Counted from the stretch's first letter, positions 1-7,276 are shown. The stretch is DNA of 12,812 bases from an uncultured Candidatus Melainabacteria bacterium (GCA_934693215.1 CAKUVB010000034.1:1-12812); one strand, 5' to 3'. Notes: generated by a model not told the origin, from the sequence alone. Numbers and translations: made by a program.

Positions 1-1
1 T

Positions 2-3000
2 AAAACAACAATCGAATCTGAACATCAAAATGGCAAGGTTGTAAAAGAAATAATAAAAGAGACTGATCGTATACAAGAAGATGTATATAATAGTGATGGT
101 AATGTTGTAACATCAACATATAAAGATGTTGACGGTAATGTTAGGGCGACTACTGAAAAAGAATATAAAGACGGCAAGCTTGTAAAATCAACAGAATCAA
201 AATACAAAGACGGCAATGTTGTAAAAACTAATGAATATGAATATGGTAGCCATGGTAAAAGGACTAAAATAACCACCAAAGATGCCGAAGGTAAAGTTAC
301 AGCTTCTTATGACTATGAATATGATAATAATCATAATTTGACTAAAGAAATAGTCAAAGATGCTGAAGGTAATATTACGGAAATAAATGATTATAAACAA
401 GGAAAAACATTAACAGCCGAAGAAATAAAAGAATATATTTCAAATAAAGATAATAATACTCAAGCAACAGAAAAACCTGCAGAAACCAAAACAGAACCAA
501 AAACTGAATCAAATAAACCTGCAGAAACTGACCCTGCCAGTCATTCAGAGCGAAGCGAAGAATCTCAAGCAAAAGAAATATCTACTGCAAATGATAAAAA
601 CCCTGCAGAAAAAATAACAAGCGAATCTGCAACAGGCAATACGCCAGAAGATGCTGCACAAATTCATAATGAAGAAATGAACAATGTTGAACCGACTTCA
701 ACAGCTCAAGTTAAAAACCTTGAAAAATATGATATTATGTTCCAATCTAAAGAAGGCAAAGCACTTTTAGATAAAGCTAAAAAAGGCCCTAACTTTGGAA
801 AAACTGCGGAAGAACGAGTACCTTCTGATAAAATTGTAAAAGACGCTGACGGCAATATTCAATCTATTGAAATTGACGGCATTACATATACCCGTAATGA
901 ACAAGGTGAATATGTAAATAAAAAAGGCGATTCTCAAATACAAATTGAAACTCCAGAGCAAAATACATATCGTTTAAAAGATAATGTTGATAAAAAGATA
1001 ATAATAGATAAAGAAAATAATAAAATACTAGAAATTAATTCAGATGGTATGACTATAGCGTATGATTCAAATGGTCAACCTGAAAAAGTTTCCAGTTTAG
1101 GAAATACAATCTACTTATCTACTGGTAATAGTTCTCAAAATTTTGGTAGTGTTACTGTCGATCCTACAGGTAGAGTAATTAAAAACGATGTCTCTATAAA
1201 TATTGAAGGGCGAAGATATGAACCTTATTTTTCTGAGGGAAATCGATATTCTGATTGGAATAAGGATACAAACGGCCAAGCCATTACCTATGAGCTTCGT
1301 GAAAAAACAAGAAGTGACCTATCTAAACAAATAGAAGATGCACAATTAGAAAATAGAGGCTTGCGTACAACTAAAAAAGGTCGTCAAAAAACTTATGATG
1401 ATGTAAGAAATCAAATCGAAGATGCTTACAACAATAACAAAATCAGCAGAGAAGATGCCGACAATTTGCATACAAAACTCAATAAAAAAGCAGAAGCTAA
1501 CGGCTTGGAAACTCAAGAAACTCCTACAATGAAGGCTGAAAGAGAAGCTCTTGCTGAATGGAATGAACAAGTCGATACTGTAAAAGACAACTTGATGTCT
1601 GAAATTGAAAATGTTGATTCTCAAACTGCTCATGACCAAATGGTAGAGAAAATCGGTGAAGTTTGTAAAAATGGCAAAATCGATATGAAAAGAGCTAATG
1701 AGTTGTATGACGCATTGGAAGCTAAGGCAAAAAGCCTAGATGGTGTTGAAACTTTATCTCAGAAAAAAGCTAAGATAGAGAAACAAGTTAGAGAAATTGA
1801 AACGGCTCAAAGAATCGAAGCCGCTGAGGCTAAATCTCGACATCAAGCAGAATTGCTAGATGAATATCTCGCAGAATCTGGAGAAAATCTACCTTCTGAA
1901 ATCGGCACGAAAGAGTATTATGATGAGGCTTTATCGACTATTGATAGAGGTGTAAAAAATGGCTCAATAGAACCTCAAAAAGCTGAAGTTTTAAGAACTC
2001 AACTAAAAGAGCAGTTAGCAAAACTTGAGTCAGAATCAAATCAACCTGTAACAGAACCACCTGTAACAGAACCACCTGTAACAGAACCACCTGCAACAGA
2101 AAAACCTGCAACAGAACCACCTGCAACAGAGGATAAATATCCGAATGTACCAAAAATTGAAGAAGTTGAAACAAATGAAGGTCTACAGTTAAGACACAAA
2201 GTCGGTGATGAAAACAGCTATGAATTCTTCGAGCCAGAAGCATTAAAATGGGAACCAACTACAAAAGAATTCTTTGAAAAGATGACCTCTAGAGATGGTG
2301 TAAAGTCAAAAGCTACTTATCAAAATATTAAGAATGCTGACGGCTCTACTGTCCAAAGATTCATTGATGCTAATGGAAAGAAAGTTAAAAAAATCTTTAG
2401 AAATAAAGATGGTAAAATAACAGGCTCAAAAGAATATGTATATGATGCCGATGGAAAGATGTCTAAAAAAATCTTGAAAAATAAAGATGATAAAGTAAGT
2501 ATTTCTACTGAATATAAATATAATGAATTTGGAAAAGAATCTGAACGTATTATTAAAGATGGAAAGGGCAATGTAATATATTCAGAAGAATATAAATACG
2601 ATAAATCTGGAAATCAAATAGAATTTATTCATAAAGATGAAAACGGAAAAATTATAAACTCTACTGAATATAAATATAATGAATTTGGGAAAAAATCTGA
2701 AATTATTCATAAAGATGAAAACGGTAACCCTGAAGATTCTACTGTATTTAAGTATGATGCAAATGGCAAGTTGTCTTTAGAATATGAAAAAGACAGTAAA
2801 GGTGAAATTGTATCTTCAGAAGAATATAAATATAATGCAGATGGTGAACTCTCAAAAACCATTACTCGTGATAAAGACGGTAATATTACTATTATATATG
2901 ATGATGAACAAGGTCATTTATTATCTCCAGAAGAAACAAATAGCTATATTAAAAAATCCTTAGAAAATGATATAAATAATATAAAAACTAAAGAGAATGT

Positions 3001-6000
3001 AGATGAATATATTGCTGAACTAAATGAAGCTCTCGAGAAAAAAATAATTACTGAGGAAGAATATTATGATCTTGTAAAACAAGCTGGGGAAAAACGAAAA
3101 GCAGAAGAAGCTGCACGAATCCATGCTGATGAAGTTGCAGAGGCAAATAAAGGAGAAGAACAACCTGTAACTCCAGAACCTGAAAATACTCCAGATGGAT
3201 TTCCAAAAGCTCCATCAAAACCAGAACAATTAGAAAAGAAAACTCTTGAAGAAATTTTGGGTGACGAAAAAGCTCCAAAAACTGCAGATGAAGCTAAAGA
3301 ATATGCTAAAGCTCATGAAGATGCAGAGTTTGTTGTAGATAAAGATCCTAATAATTGTAATAAATTATTCTTAGATAAAAAACAAAATAATATAGTCTTT
3401 TATAATAAGGATGGTTCAATACAATCTTATCGAGAAATATCACCTTCTAAAGGTGTTAGACGACGTGATACAGTGCTAAATCCTGATGGTACAGTTAAAT
3501 CTGTAAAAACTCGTGCTACTAACGGTGATTTAAAAGTTGAGTACTATGAGAAAGGTAATCTTACACAAAAAGAATTGTATAGTAATGAGAATAATGTTTG
3601 GACAGACCATGAGGTTTATTTCGATTCAGAAGGTAATATGAAAGGTGCTAAGAAATTTGTTCAAAATAATGAAACATGGGAACAAACTGCTGAATACGAA
3701 TATAATGCTGATAATAATGTCTTTGAACTAAAAAAAGAAGGTAAAGTCGTATCTACTGTAAAATATGATGAAGCTACAGAGCATTGGGCAGAATTTGATG
3801 CAGAAGGTAATGTTGTACATGAAATCAACAAGCCTGAACCGGTTGTCGAATCTGAATCTGCACCAGTTAATACTGAAACTCCTACACCAGCTAAACCTTC
3901 AATGTTTGACAGATTGTTCCATAGAAATAAAGTTAAGCTTGAAAAAGAAGTTGCAAGCGGAGAAGGATCAATCGGTGACTATAAATTCAATACAGTTAAA
4001 GATGAAAATGGCTATGTTAGAACCATTACAAATAATACCGGTGAGATTACAGGAAAAGAATACTTCAATGTCAAAGGTAAAAAAATTAAGACTGAAGAAT
4101 ATTATTCAGATGGGAAAATAGTTACTGAAGGCAATGTGACAACTGAGTATAATGCTGATGGTACTATCAATAATATTGATTATCCACATAATAAAAAGGT
4201 TAAATTTACTTATGATGAAAACGGCAACTTAATTGCTGATTTTTGTGAATGGCATAATCGTTTTAAAAATTATGCCATAAAACGACGTACAAATTATAAA
4301 TACAATTCTGATAAAGGCCACTTTGAGTTGTTAGATGAAAACGGTAAAGTAGTAACTGATAAGAATGGTAACCCTGTTGGTACTGCAACATTTGACCCTA
4401 AAACTCGTCATTGGGTCGAAGAAGGACAATATTCTTCTGACTTAGCTCCTAAAACTACAAATGTTAGTAGAGGAGAAGGTAGGTTTAGAATAAAACTTCC
4501 TGAAAGAAATAAAGTACCTAAAAACCTTAGAGATGAAAACGGTAATCTCAGAGAAGGTGTTAAACCTTTTAATGATGGATATACCGAAACCATTTCAAAG
4601 GAAGGAGTTGAAATTACAAAAGCATACGATTCCAAAGGAACGTTGTTGCTGGAAGCTTCTAAAGAAAAAGCAACATATTATAATGCGAAAGGTGAGGTAA
4701 TCGCTGAGGAAAAACCAATACCTAATGGTGTACAGCGAACTGAATTTTCAAAAGATTATGATTTAGAAATAAATATGAAAGCTGATAAAGATAGAACTCC
4801 GGAAACTGCATTCATAAGATATAAAAGTGGCCCTGAGGCTGATGCTCCTGTGGAATTTAAATACAACGAAAAGTCAAAACTCTTTGAAAATAAGAGTCCT
4901 GAAGGTACTGTTTTAAAAACAGTAAAATATGATGCTAAAAATCACTCTTGGACAATTAAAGATGCTAAAGGCAAAAAGGTAGATTCTCAAAATAATAGTG
5001 TTGAAAAATCTCATAAAGTACGTAATATTGTAGCAGGTACAACTCTTGCAGGTGGGGCTATTGCTCTTATTGGTCGTGGAATTTATGAGTTGTCTAACAA
5101 AGATGATGACAAAAAAACAGAAGCATCTAAAAAAGTAGTAGAAAAGCCTAAACTAAAAACACAACCAAAAGCAGAACAATCAAGCAATAAAGTTACTCTT
5201 GGTGACCAAGAAGGTACTATTGATAAAAATACTGGAACTATAACAATCGATGGTACAGAATATCCAAAAAATCCTGATGATACTTATAATATCAACGATA
5301 AAACATACAAGCTTGAGGGTAACAAACTTGTTGAGGTTGTCGATACACCTGATGACAATGGTGAAACAGGAGGTGCAGATCCTGATGAATCACCTGAGGT
5401 TAAAGGTACTATAGGTGATAAAGAATACATTATCAAAGATGGTAAAGTGTCTGTTGATGGTGAAGAACTTACACCTGATGAAAATGGACATTATACAATT
5501 GGTGATGATAAATACAAAATTGAGGACGGAAAACTTGTAAAAGTTGAACCTGAAGAATCTGCAAAAACAGATACAGATGCTACTCAATCTGATGACTCTC
5601 AAACTGGTGGCGGAAATACCGGTGATTCTTCTTCAGGAACTACAGGCTCTCAAACTGGTGGAAGAACAGATGGTTCGACCTCAAGAACTGCAGGCTCTCA
5701 AACTGGTGGAAGAACAGATGGTTCAACCTCAAGAACTACAGGCTCTCAAGCTGGTGGAAGAACAGATGGTTCGACCTCAAGAACTACAGGTACAACTCAC
5801 AATGATACAAGCAGACCTGTGACTATTCGTCCTTCAGAGCGACGCGAAGAATCTCGTGCAAATTCAGTTCGTCATTCAGCACAAAGCGAAGAATCTCGAG
5901 TAAACTCTGCTCGTCATTCAGCACAAAGCGAAGAATCTCGTGTAAATTCAGTTCGTCATTCAGAGCGAAGCGAAGAATCTCGTCTCACAGGCAATACTCC

Positions 6001-6661
6001 TGTGACTGGTGTAACAGAACCTACAGAAGCACAAAAGCAAGTTGCAAAGACTCTGCAAGATGAGATTTCTGGTATTTCTACAGAAGCTGATGCACGAGCA
6101 TTTTTTGAAAAACTTAAATCTGCATTTGAAAACGGTCAGATTACTACTCTTCAAAGTGATGAATTGTTGAATCTCGTACAAGTTCATGGCGAAACCTTGC
6201 ATGAGGTTATTAAAATTCAAAATGAACAAGATGCTATTCCAGAACCAGAGTTTGGACTTGGTGAAGTTCCTACTCAACAACAGCCACAACGTAAAGAGAA
6301 ACGAGAAATAACTCCTATGGAAAGAATGGAATTGACCGAAAGTATTAGAAATGCAAGGGACAGAAAAGATATTGAAAAAATTCAACAAGAAATGCGTCAA
6401 TACAAGGTATTCCCTGGTCGTAAGAATTTGCGTAGAGCATATAAGGCTAAGTTAAGAGCTATAACACATGATGGCGAACAAGCTAAAAAATATGATGGCA
6501 AGTTCAAAAAACGTATGGAGAAAATAGAAAATTCTAAGGTTTATAAAAATGATAATGACCAAATAAATCAAATAAATCGTGAAATTTTTCAAAAAATGAA
6601 CTATTTTGATGATATTATAAAACGTCCAAAAAATTTCGATGATGGAACTTTTAATGCATAG
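2..6661 (+). CDS. Giant modular repeat protein (5' end outside the window)
   Basis: I do not recognise this as a named gene. The frame is open from base 2 to the TAG at 6659-6661, giving at least 2219 residues, and the real start lies upstream. In order it shows YD/MORN-like repeats (residues 1-135), a Pro/Thr/Glu linker, beta-like stretches (about 280-430), three helical hairpins (464-678), a PVTEP linker, seven 26-residue YD-like repeats (785-966), a fourth hairpin, and further YD-like beta blocks (1115-1660). A hydrophobic segment with a Gly/Ala-rich core follows (about 1673-1697), then two 50-residue beta repeats, Gly/Ser/Thr tandem repeats, HSERSEES repeats and a basic helical C-terminus (about 2000-2219). 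Lys and Glu are abundant and Cys is rare. YD/MORN-like repeats are common in Rhs-like, surface or secreted proteins, so a cell-envelope role is plausible, but I see no toxin or enzyme domain. The single late membrane segment leaves the topology unclear. Confidence 0.85.
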   Translation, partial: KTTIESEHQNGKVVKEIIKETDRIQEDVYNSDGNVVTSTYKDVDGNVRATTEKEYKDGKLVKSTESKYKDGNVVKTNEYEYGSHGKRTKITTKDAEGKVTASYDYEYDNNHNLTKEIVKDAEGNITEINDYKQGKTLTAEEIKEYISNKDNNTQATEKPAETKTEPKTESNKPAETDPASHSERSEESQAKEISTANDKNPAEKITSESATGNTPEDAAQIHNEEMNNVEPTSTAQVKNLEKYDIMFQSKEGKALLDKAKKGPNFGKTAEERVPSDKIVKDADGNIQSIEIDGITYTRNEQGEYVNKKGDSQIQIETPEQNTYRLKDNVDKKIIIDKENNKILEINSDGMTIAYDSNGQPEKVSSLGNTIYLSTGNSSQNFGSVTVDPTGRVIKNDVSINIEGRRYEPYFSEGNRYSDWNKDTNGQAITYELREKTRSDLSKQIEDAQLENRGLRTTKKGRQKTYDDVRNQIEDAYNNNKISREDADNLHTKLNKKAEANGLETQETPTMKAEREALAEWNEQVDTVKDNLMSEIENVDSQTAHDQMVEKIGEVCKNGKIDMKRANELYDALEAKAKSLDGVETLSQKKAKIEKQVREIETAQRIEAAEAKSRHQAELLDEYLAESGENLPSEIGTKEYYDEALSTIDRGVKNGSIEPQKAEVLRTQLKEQLAKLESESNQPVTEPPVTEPPVTEPPATEKPATEPPATEDKYPNVPKIEEVETNEGLQLRHKVGDENSYEFFEPEALKWEPTTKEFFEKMTSRDGVKSKATYQNIKNADGSTVQRFIDANGKKVKKIFRNKDGKITGSKEYVYDADGKMSKKILKNKDDKVSISTEYKYNEFGKESERIIKDGKGNVIYSEEYKYDKSGNQIEFIHKDENGKIINSTEYKYNEFGKKSEIIHKDENGNPEDSTVFKYDANGKLSLEYEKDSKGEIVSSEEYKYNADGELSKTITRDKDGNITIIYDDEQGHLLSPEETNSYIKKSLENDINNIKTKENVDEYIAELNEALEKKIITEEEYYDLVKQAGEKRKAEEAARIHADEVAEANKGEEQPVTPEPENTPDGFPKAPSKPEQLEKKTLEEILGDEKAPKTADEAKEYAKAHEDAEFVVDKDPNNCNKLFLDKKQNNIVFYNKDGSIQSYREISPSKGVRRRDTVLNPDGTVKSVKTRATNGDLKVEYYEKGNLTQKELYSNENNVWTDHEVYFDSEGNMKGAKKFVQNNETWEQTAEYEYNADNNVFELKKEGKVVSTVKYDEATEHWAEFDAEGNVVHEINKPEPVVESESAPVNTETPTPAKPSMFDRLFHRNKVKLEKEVASGEGSIGDYKFNTVKDENGYVRTITNNTGEITGKEYFNVKGKKIKTEEYYSDGKIVTEGNVTTEYNADGTINNIDYPHNKKVKFTYDENGNLIADFCEWHNRFKNYAIKRRTNYKYNSDKGHFELLDENGKVVTDKNGNPVGTATFDPKTRHWVEEGQYSSDLAPKTTNVSRGEGRFRIKLPERNKVPKNLRDENGNLREGVKPFNDGYTETISKEGVEITKAYDSKGTLLLEASKEKATYYNAKGEVIAEEKPIPNGVQRTEFSKDYDLEINMKADKDRTPETAFIRYKSGPEADAPVEFKYNEKSKLFENKSPEGTVLKTVKYDAKNHSWTIKDAKGKKVDSQNNSVEKSHKVRNIVAGTTLAGGAIALIGRGIYELSNKDDDKKTEASKKVVEKPKLKTQPKAEQSSNKVTLGDQEGTIDKNTGTITIDGTEYPKNPDDTYNINDKTYKLEGNKLVEVVDTPDDNGETGGADPDESPEVKGTIGDKEYIIKDGKVSVDGEELTPDENGHYTIGDDKYKIEDGKLVKVEPEESAKTDTDATQSDDSQTGGGNTGDSSSGTTGSQTGGRTDGSTSRTAGSQTGGRTDGSTSRTTGSQAGGRTDGSTSRTTGTTHNDTSRPVTIRPSERREESRANSVRHSAQSEESRVNSARHSAQSEESRVNSVRHSERSEESRLTGNTPVTGVTEPTEAQKQVAKTLQDEISGISTEADARAFFEKLKSAFENGQITTLQSDELLNLVQVHGETLHEVIKIQNEQDAIPEPEFGLGEVPTQQQPQRKEKREITPMERMELTESIRNARDRKDIEKIQQEMRQYKVFPGRKNLRRAYKAKLRAITHDGEQAKKYDGKFKKRMEKIENSKVYKNDNDQINQINREIFQKMNYFDDIIKRPKNFDDGTFNA
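539..570 (+). repeat. In-frame HSERSEES interspersed repeat, isolated copy
   Basis: The stretch beginning AGTCATTCAGAGCGAAGCGA matches a palindrome-like interspersed repeat that I recall from many bacterial genomes (GTCATTC, then GAGCGAAGCGA, then AGAATCT). It reads in frame as SHSERSEESQ inside a Pro/Thr/Glu linker. The outer ATTC and GAAT arms can pair. The core contains GCGAAGC, known as an unusually stable DNA mini-hairpin. Related copies occur near 5828-5982 of the same gene. Confidence 0.75.
1391..2033 (+). repeat. Three helical-hairpin repeats within the giant protein
   Basis: Three segments of about 38 codons (1391-1504, 1628-1744, 1916-2033) share a pattern: an amphipathic helix ending in a turn such as NNNKIS, KNGKID or KNGSIE, then a second helix with spaced Ala and Leu and a Lys/Ala-rich end. 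Related copies lie at 2996-3108 (EKKIIT turn) and 6080-6205 (ENGQIT turn). The similarity is seen in the protein only and is weak in the DNA, so these are old duplications. I know no family name for them. Confidence 0.6.
2045..2132 (+). repeat. 15-bp tandem repeat encoding a PVTEP/PATEP linker
   Basis: Six copies of CCTGTAACAGAACCA or a close variant run in tandem. The first three are identical; later ones have GCA for GTA, one has AAA for CCA, and the last is cut short. They encode a Pro/Thr/Glu linker (PVTEP, PATEK, PATED) between the third helical hairpin and the YD-like repeat block. Such arrays commonly change copy number by replication slippage. Confidence 0.9.
2354..2899 (+). repeat. 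Seven 78-bp (26-residue) YD/MORN-like repeats
   Basis: Units begin near 2354, 2432, 2510, 2588, 2666, 2744 and 2822, exactly 78 nt apart. The pattern is E-Y-K-Y-N/D, two residues, G-K, about ten residues, K-D-x-x-G-x, and a short end such as INST. Units at 2510 and 2666 share a run of more than 25 identical bases, and units at 2588 and 2666 share the DNA for IHKDENG. Parts of the array therefore duplicated recently. The pattern resembles YD (Rhs) and MORN-type beta-hairpin repeats; which family fits better needs a profile search. Confidence 0.8.
5192..5550 (+). repeat. Two 50-residue beta-rich repeats after the membrane segment
   Basis: Residues encoded at 5192-5338 and 5405-5550 align. Both begin with GD plus an alternating strand, then D-G-x-E, a P-x-D/E turn, a Y-x-I-x-D-K-Y-K strand (NINDKTYKLE and TIGDDKYKIE), and end in KLVEV or KLVKV. 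They sit directly after the hydrophobic segment at about 5018-5092 and a Lys-rich linker. The DNA has diverged, so the duplication is old. No enzyme motif is visible. Confidence 0.65.
5643..5786 (+). repeat. 48-bp tandem repeat, three copies (Gly/Ser/Thr-rich)
   Basis: Copies start at 5643, 5691 and 5739 (each begins CAGGCTCTCAA) and differ at only a few bases. They encode GSQTGGRTDGSTSRT-type units. A degenerate fourth start follows at 5787 (CAGGTACAAC). The near identity shows recent expansion of a flexible, low-complexity linker. Confidence 0.9.
5828..5982 (+). repeat. Tandem array of HSERSEES-type repeats, 42-bp period
   Basis: Four 29-nt cores start at 5828, 5870, 5912 and 5954, exactly 42 nt apart, with 13-nt spacers. 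The last core matches the interspersed repeat best (CGTCATTCAGAGCGAAGCGA, then AGAATCTCG). The two middle copies share changes in the loop half (CACAAAG for GAGCGAAG), so one arose from the other. In frame they read as RHSERSEES or RHSAQSEES. An interspersed palindrome seems to have entered the gene in frame and then amplified in tandem. Confidence 0.8.
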
Positions 6662-6672
6662 TTACATCAAAC

Positions 6673-6702
6673 TGACAGATTCCGTATCGAGTACGGAATG
6701 AC
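6673..6702 (-). repeat. Palindrome element E1 (stem A), - orientation
   Basis: Read on the - strand this 30-nt element is GTCA, a 7-base arm TTCCGTA, the loop CTCGA, the arm TACGGAA, then TCTGTCA. The stem is perfect and extends by one A-T pair. It begins 11 bases after the stop of the giant gene, so it could affect the 3' end of that mRNA, but there is no T-tract for an intrinsic terminator. Confidence 0.85.
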
Positions 6703-6722
6703 TGAATGATATATATTTTCTC

Positions 6723-6854
6723 GTCACTCTGAACTTGATTCAGCGAATTTCTGTACGGCATTTATGCCGGATAGCGAACAGATTGAGGCTTTTGGAACAC
6801 AGTTCCTTTGCCGAAACTCTGTGAGCGAGGAAGAAATTAAAGAAGAGTCTGTCA
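6723..6854 (+). repeat. Palindrome element E2 (stem B), split by an insert
   Basis: The left 21 nt (6723-6743: GTCA, CTCTGAA, loop CTTGA, start of the return arm) and the right 9 nt (6846-6854: AGTCTGTCA) together equal the intact copy at 6931-6960. Bases 6744-6845 (102 nt) lie between them. The intact copy shows that this is an insertion into an existing palindrome. Confidence 0.8.
6744..6845. mobile_element. 102-nt multi-hairpin insert inside palindrome E2
   Basis: The insert can fold like a cloverleaf. Outer arms AATTTCT (6746-6752) and AGAAATT (6832-6838) pair. One inner hairpin is CGGCAT with ATGCCG (6756-6769). Another is GGAAC with GTTCC (6794-6806), enclosed by GGC (6787-6789) and GCC (6810-6812). 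No reading frame of useful length is present. Only a 2-bp AG could be a target duplication. It could be a MITE-like element or a structured RNA; neither is proven. Confidence 0.5.
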
Positions 6855-6881
6855 ATGCTGATTATTATTAACACATCAAAC

Positions 6882-6910
6882 TGACAGATTCCGTATCGAG
6901 TACGAATGAC
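6882..6910 (-). repeat. Palindrome element E3 (stem A), one base lost
   Basis: Same as the element at 6673-6702 but with one G deleted from an arm (TACGAAT for TACGGAAT), which leaves a bulge in the stem. It is separated from the right end of the preceding split palindrome by 27 nt (6855-6881). Confidence 0.8.
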
Positions 6911-6930
6911 TGAATGATATATTGTTTCTC

Positions 6931-6960
6931 GTCACTCTGAACTTGATTCAGAGTCTGTCA
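6931..6960 (+). repeat. Palindrome element E4 (stem B), intact
   Basis: GTCA, arm CTCTGAA, loop CTTGA, arm TTCAGAG, then TCTGTCA. Ends and loop match the stem-A elements read on the other strand (loop CTCGA), while the arms differ and still pair perfectly. It ends 18 bases before the nuclease start codon and contains a possible -35 box. Confidence 0.85.
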
Positions 6961-6972
6961 ATTTGATATAAT
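6943..6972 (+). promoter_or_regulatory. Possible sigma-A promoter of the GIY-YIG gene, -35 inside the palindrome
   Basis: TTGATT (6943-6948) lies in the loop and arm of the palindrome at 6931-6960. After 18 nt comes a perfect TATAAT (6967-6972). The predicted start point (about 6978-6980) falls on or next to the ATG at 6979, and no Shine-Dalgarno sequence precedes it, so the transcript may be leaderless. TATAAT is common by chance in AT-rich DNA, which limits confidence. Confidence 0.45.
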
Positions 6973-6978
6973 AAATTT

Positions 6979-7269
6979 ATGAATCAAAACGCAGTATATA
7001 TAATGACAAACTATCTAAATTCAACTTTTTATATTGGTGTAACTAATAATTTATATCGTAGAGTAAAAGAACATAAAGACAAATATAATAAAGGATTTAC
7101 CTCAAAATACAATTTATGTAAACTTATATATTTTGAAATAAGTGATTCTATAGAAGTTGCAATTTTACGAGAAAAACAACTTAAGAATTGGAAACGACAA
7201 TGGAAAATAGATTTAATTCAATCTATAAATCCTTCATTTAAAGATTTAAGTTCTGAAATTGGATTATAA
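6979..7269 (+). CDS. Single-domain GIY-YIG endonuclease
   Basis: A 96-residue protein that is almost entirely one GIY-YIG domain, a fold that cuts DNA using a divalent metal. The signature is VYI (6-8) and YIG (18-20). Expected catalytic residues are present: the Arg pair R27-R28 in LYRRVKEH, H32, E65 in REKQLK, and N84 in NPSFKDL. Length and layout match the small stand-alone family often annotated as UPF0213/YhbQ-like or mislabelled as UvrC fragments. The ATG has no clear ribosome binding site. The gene stands alone between palindromic repeats: TCTGTCAAT at 6954-6962 and its exact inverse ATTGACAGA at 7275-7283. That setting suggests a link with repeat movement or maintenance, but the substrate is unknown. 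Confidence 0.9.
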   Translation: MNQNAVYIMTNYLNSTFYIGVTNNLYRRVKEHKDKYNKGFTSKYNLCKLIYFEISDSIEVAILREKQLKNWKRQWKIDLIQSINPSFKDLSSEIGL

Positions 7270-7276
7270 CCAACAT

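Larger units (their letters stand above)
6664..6951 (+). repeat. Two copies of an 80-nt paired-palindrome unit
   Basis: Bases 6664-6743 recur at 6873-6951 with only a few differences, one being a lost G in the second copy. Each unit is ACATCAAAC, then a palindrome in - orientation, a 20-nt spacer beginning TGAATGATATAT, and a palindrome in + orientation. A third, partial unit starts at 7277 with the first palindrome; its TGAATGATA spacer begins at 7357, displaced by an insertion. Two inverted palindromes joined by a short conserved spacer are how REPIN/BIME doublets look. Confidence 0.8.

Noticed and set aside
3765..4121. 118-codon frame on the + strand
   Set aside because: A shadow frame wholly inside the giant gene, with no domain, no sensible ribosome binding site and unlikely composition.
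5544..5822. 92-codon frame on the + strand
   Set aside because: It overlaps the tandem-repeat part of the giant gene in another frame, and its Leu/Gln-rich repeats are just the shifted reading of those DNA repeats.
5828..5982. CRISPR-like array: 29-nt repeats with 13-nt spacers
   Set aside because: Spacers are far too short and similar to each other, the array is in frame inside a coding region, no cas genes are present, and the repeat matches an interspersed palindrome.
5960..6400. 146-codon frame on the - strand opposite the giant gene
   Set aside because: Antisense shadow rich in Phe, Leu and Cys; the + frame continues without a break and carries the recognisable modules.
6673..6702. Intrinsic terminator of the giant gene
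   Set aside because: A good stem is present but no T-run follows, and the same palindrome occurs elsewhere as part of a repeat unit, so it is better called a repeat.
6979..7269. UvrC fragment
   Set aside because: The protein is a complete stand-alone GIY-YIG domain with all catalytic residues and a matching small family; no UvrC-type downstream domains or broken frame follow.
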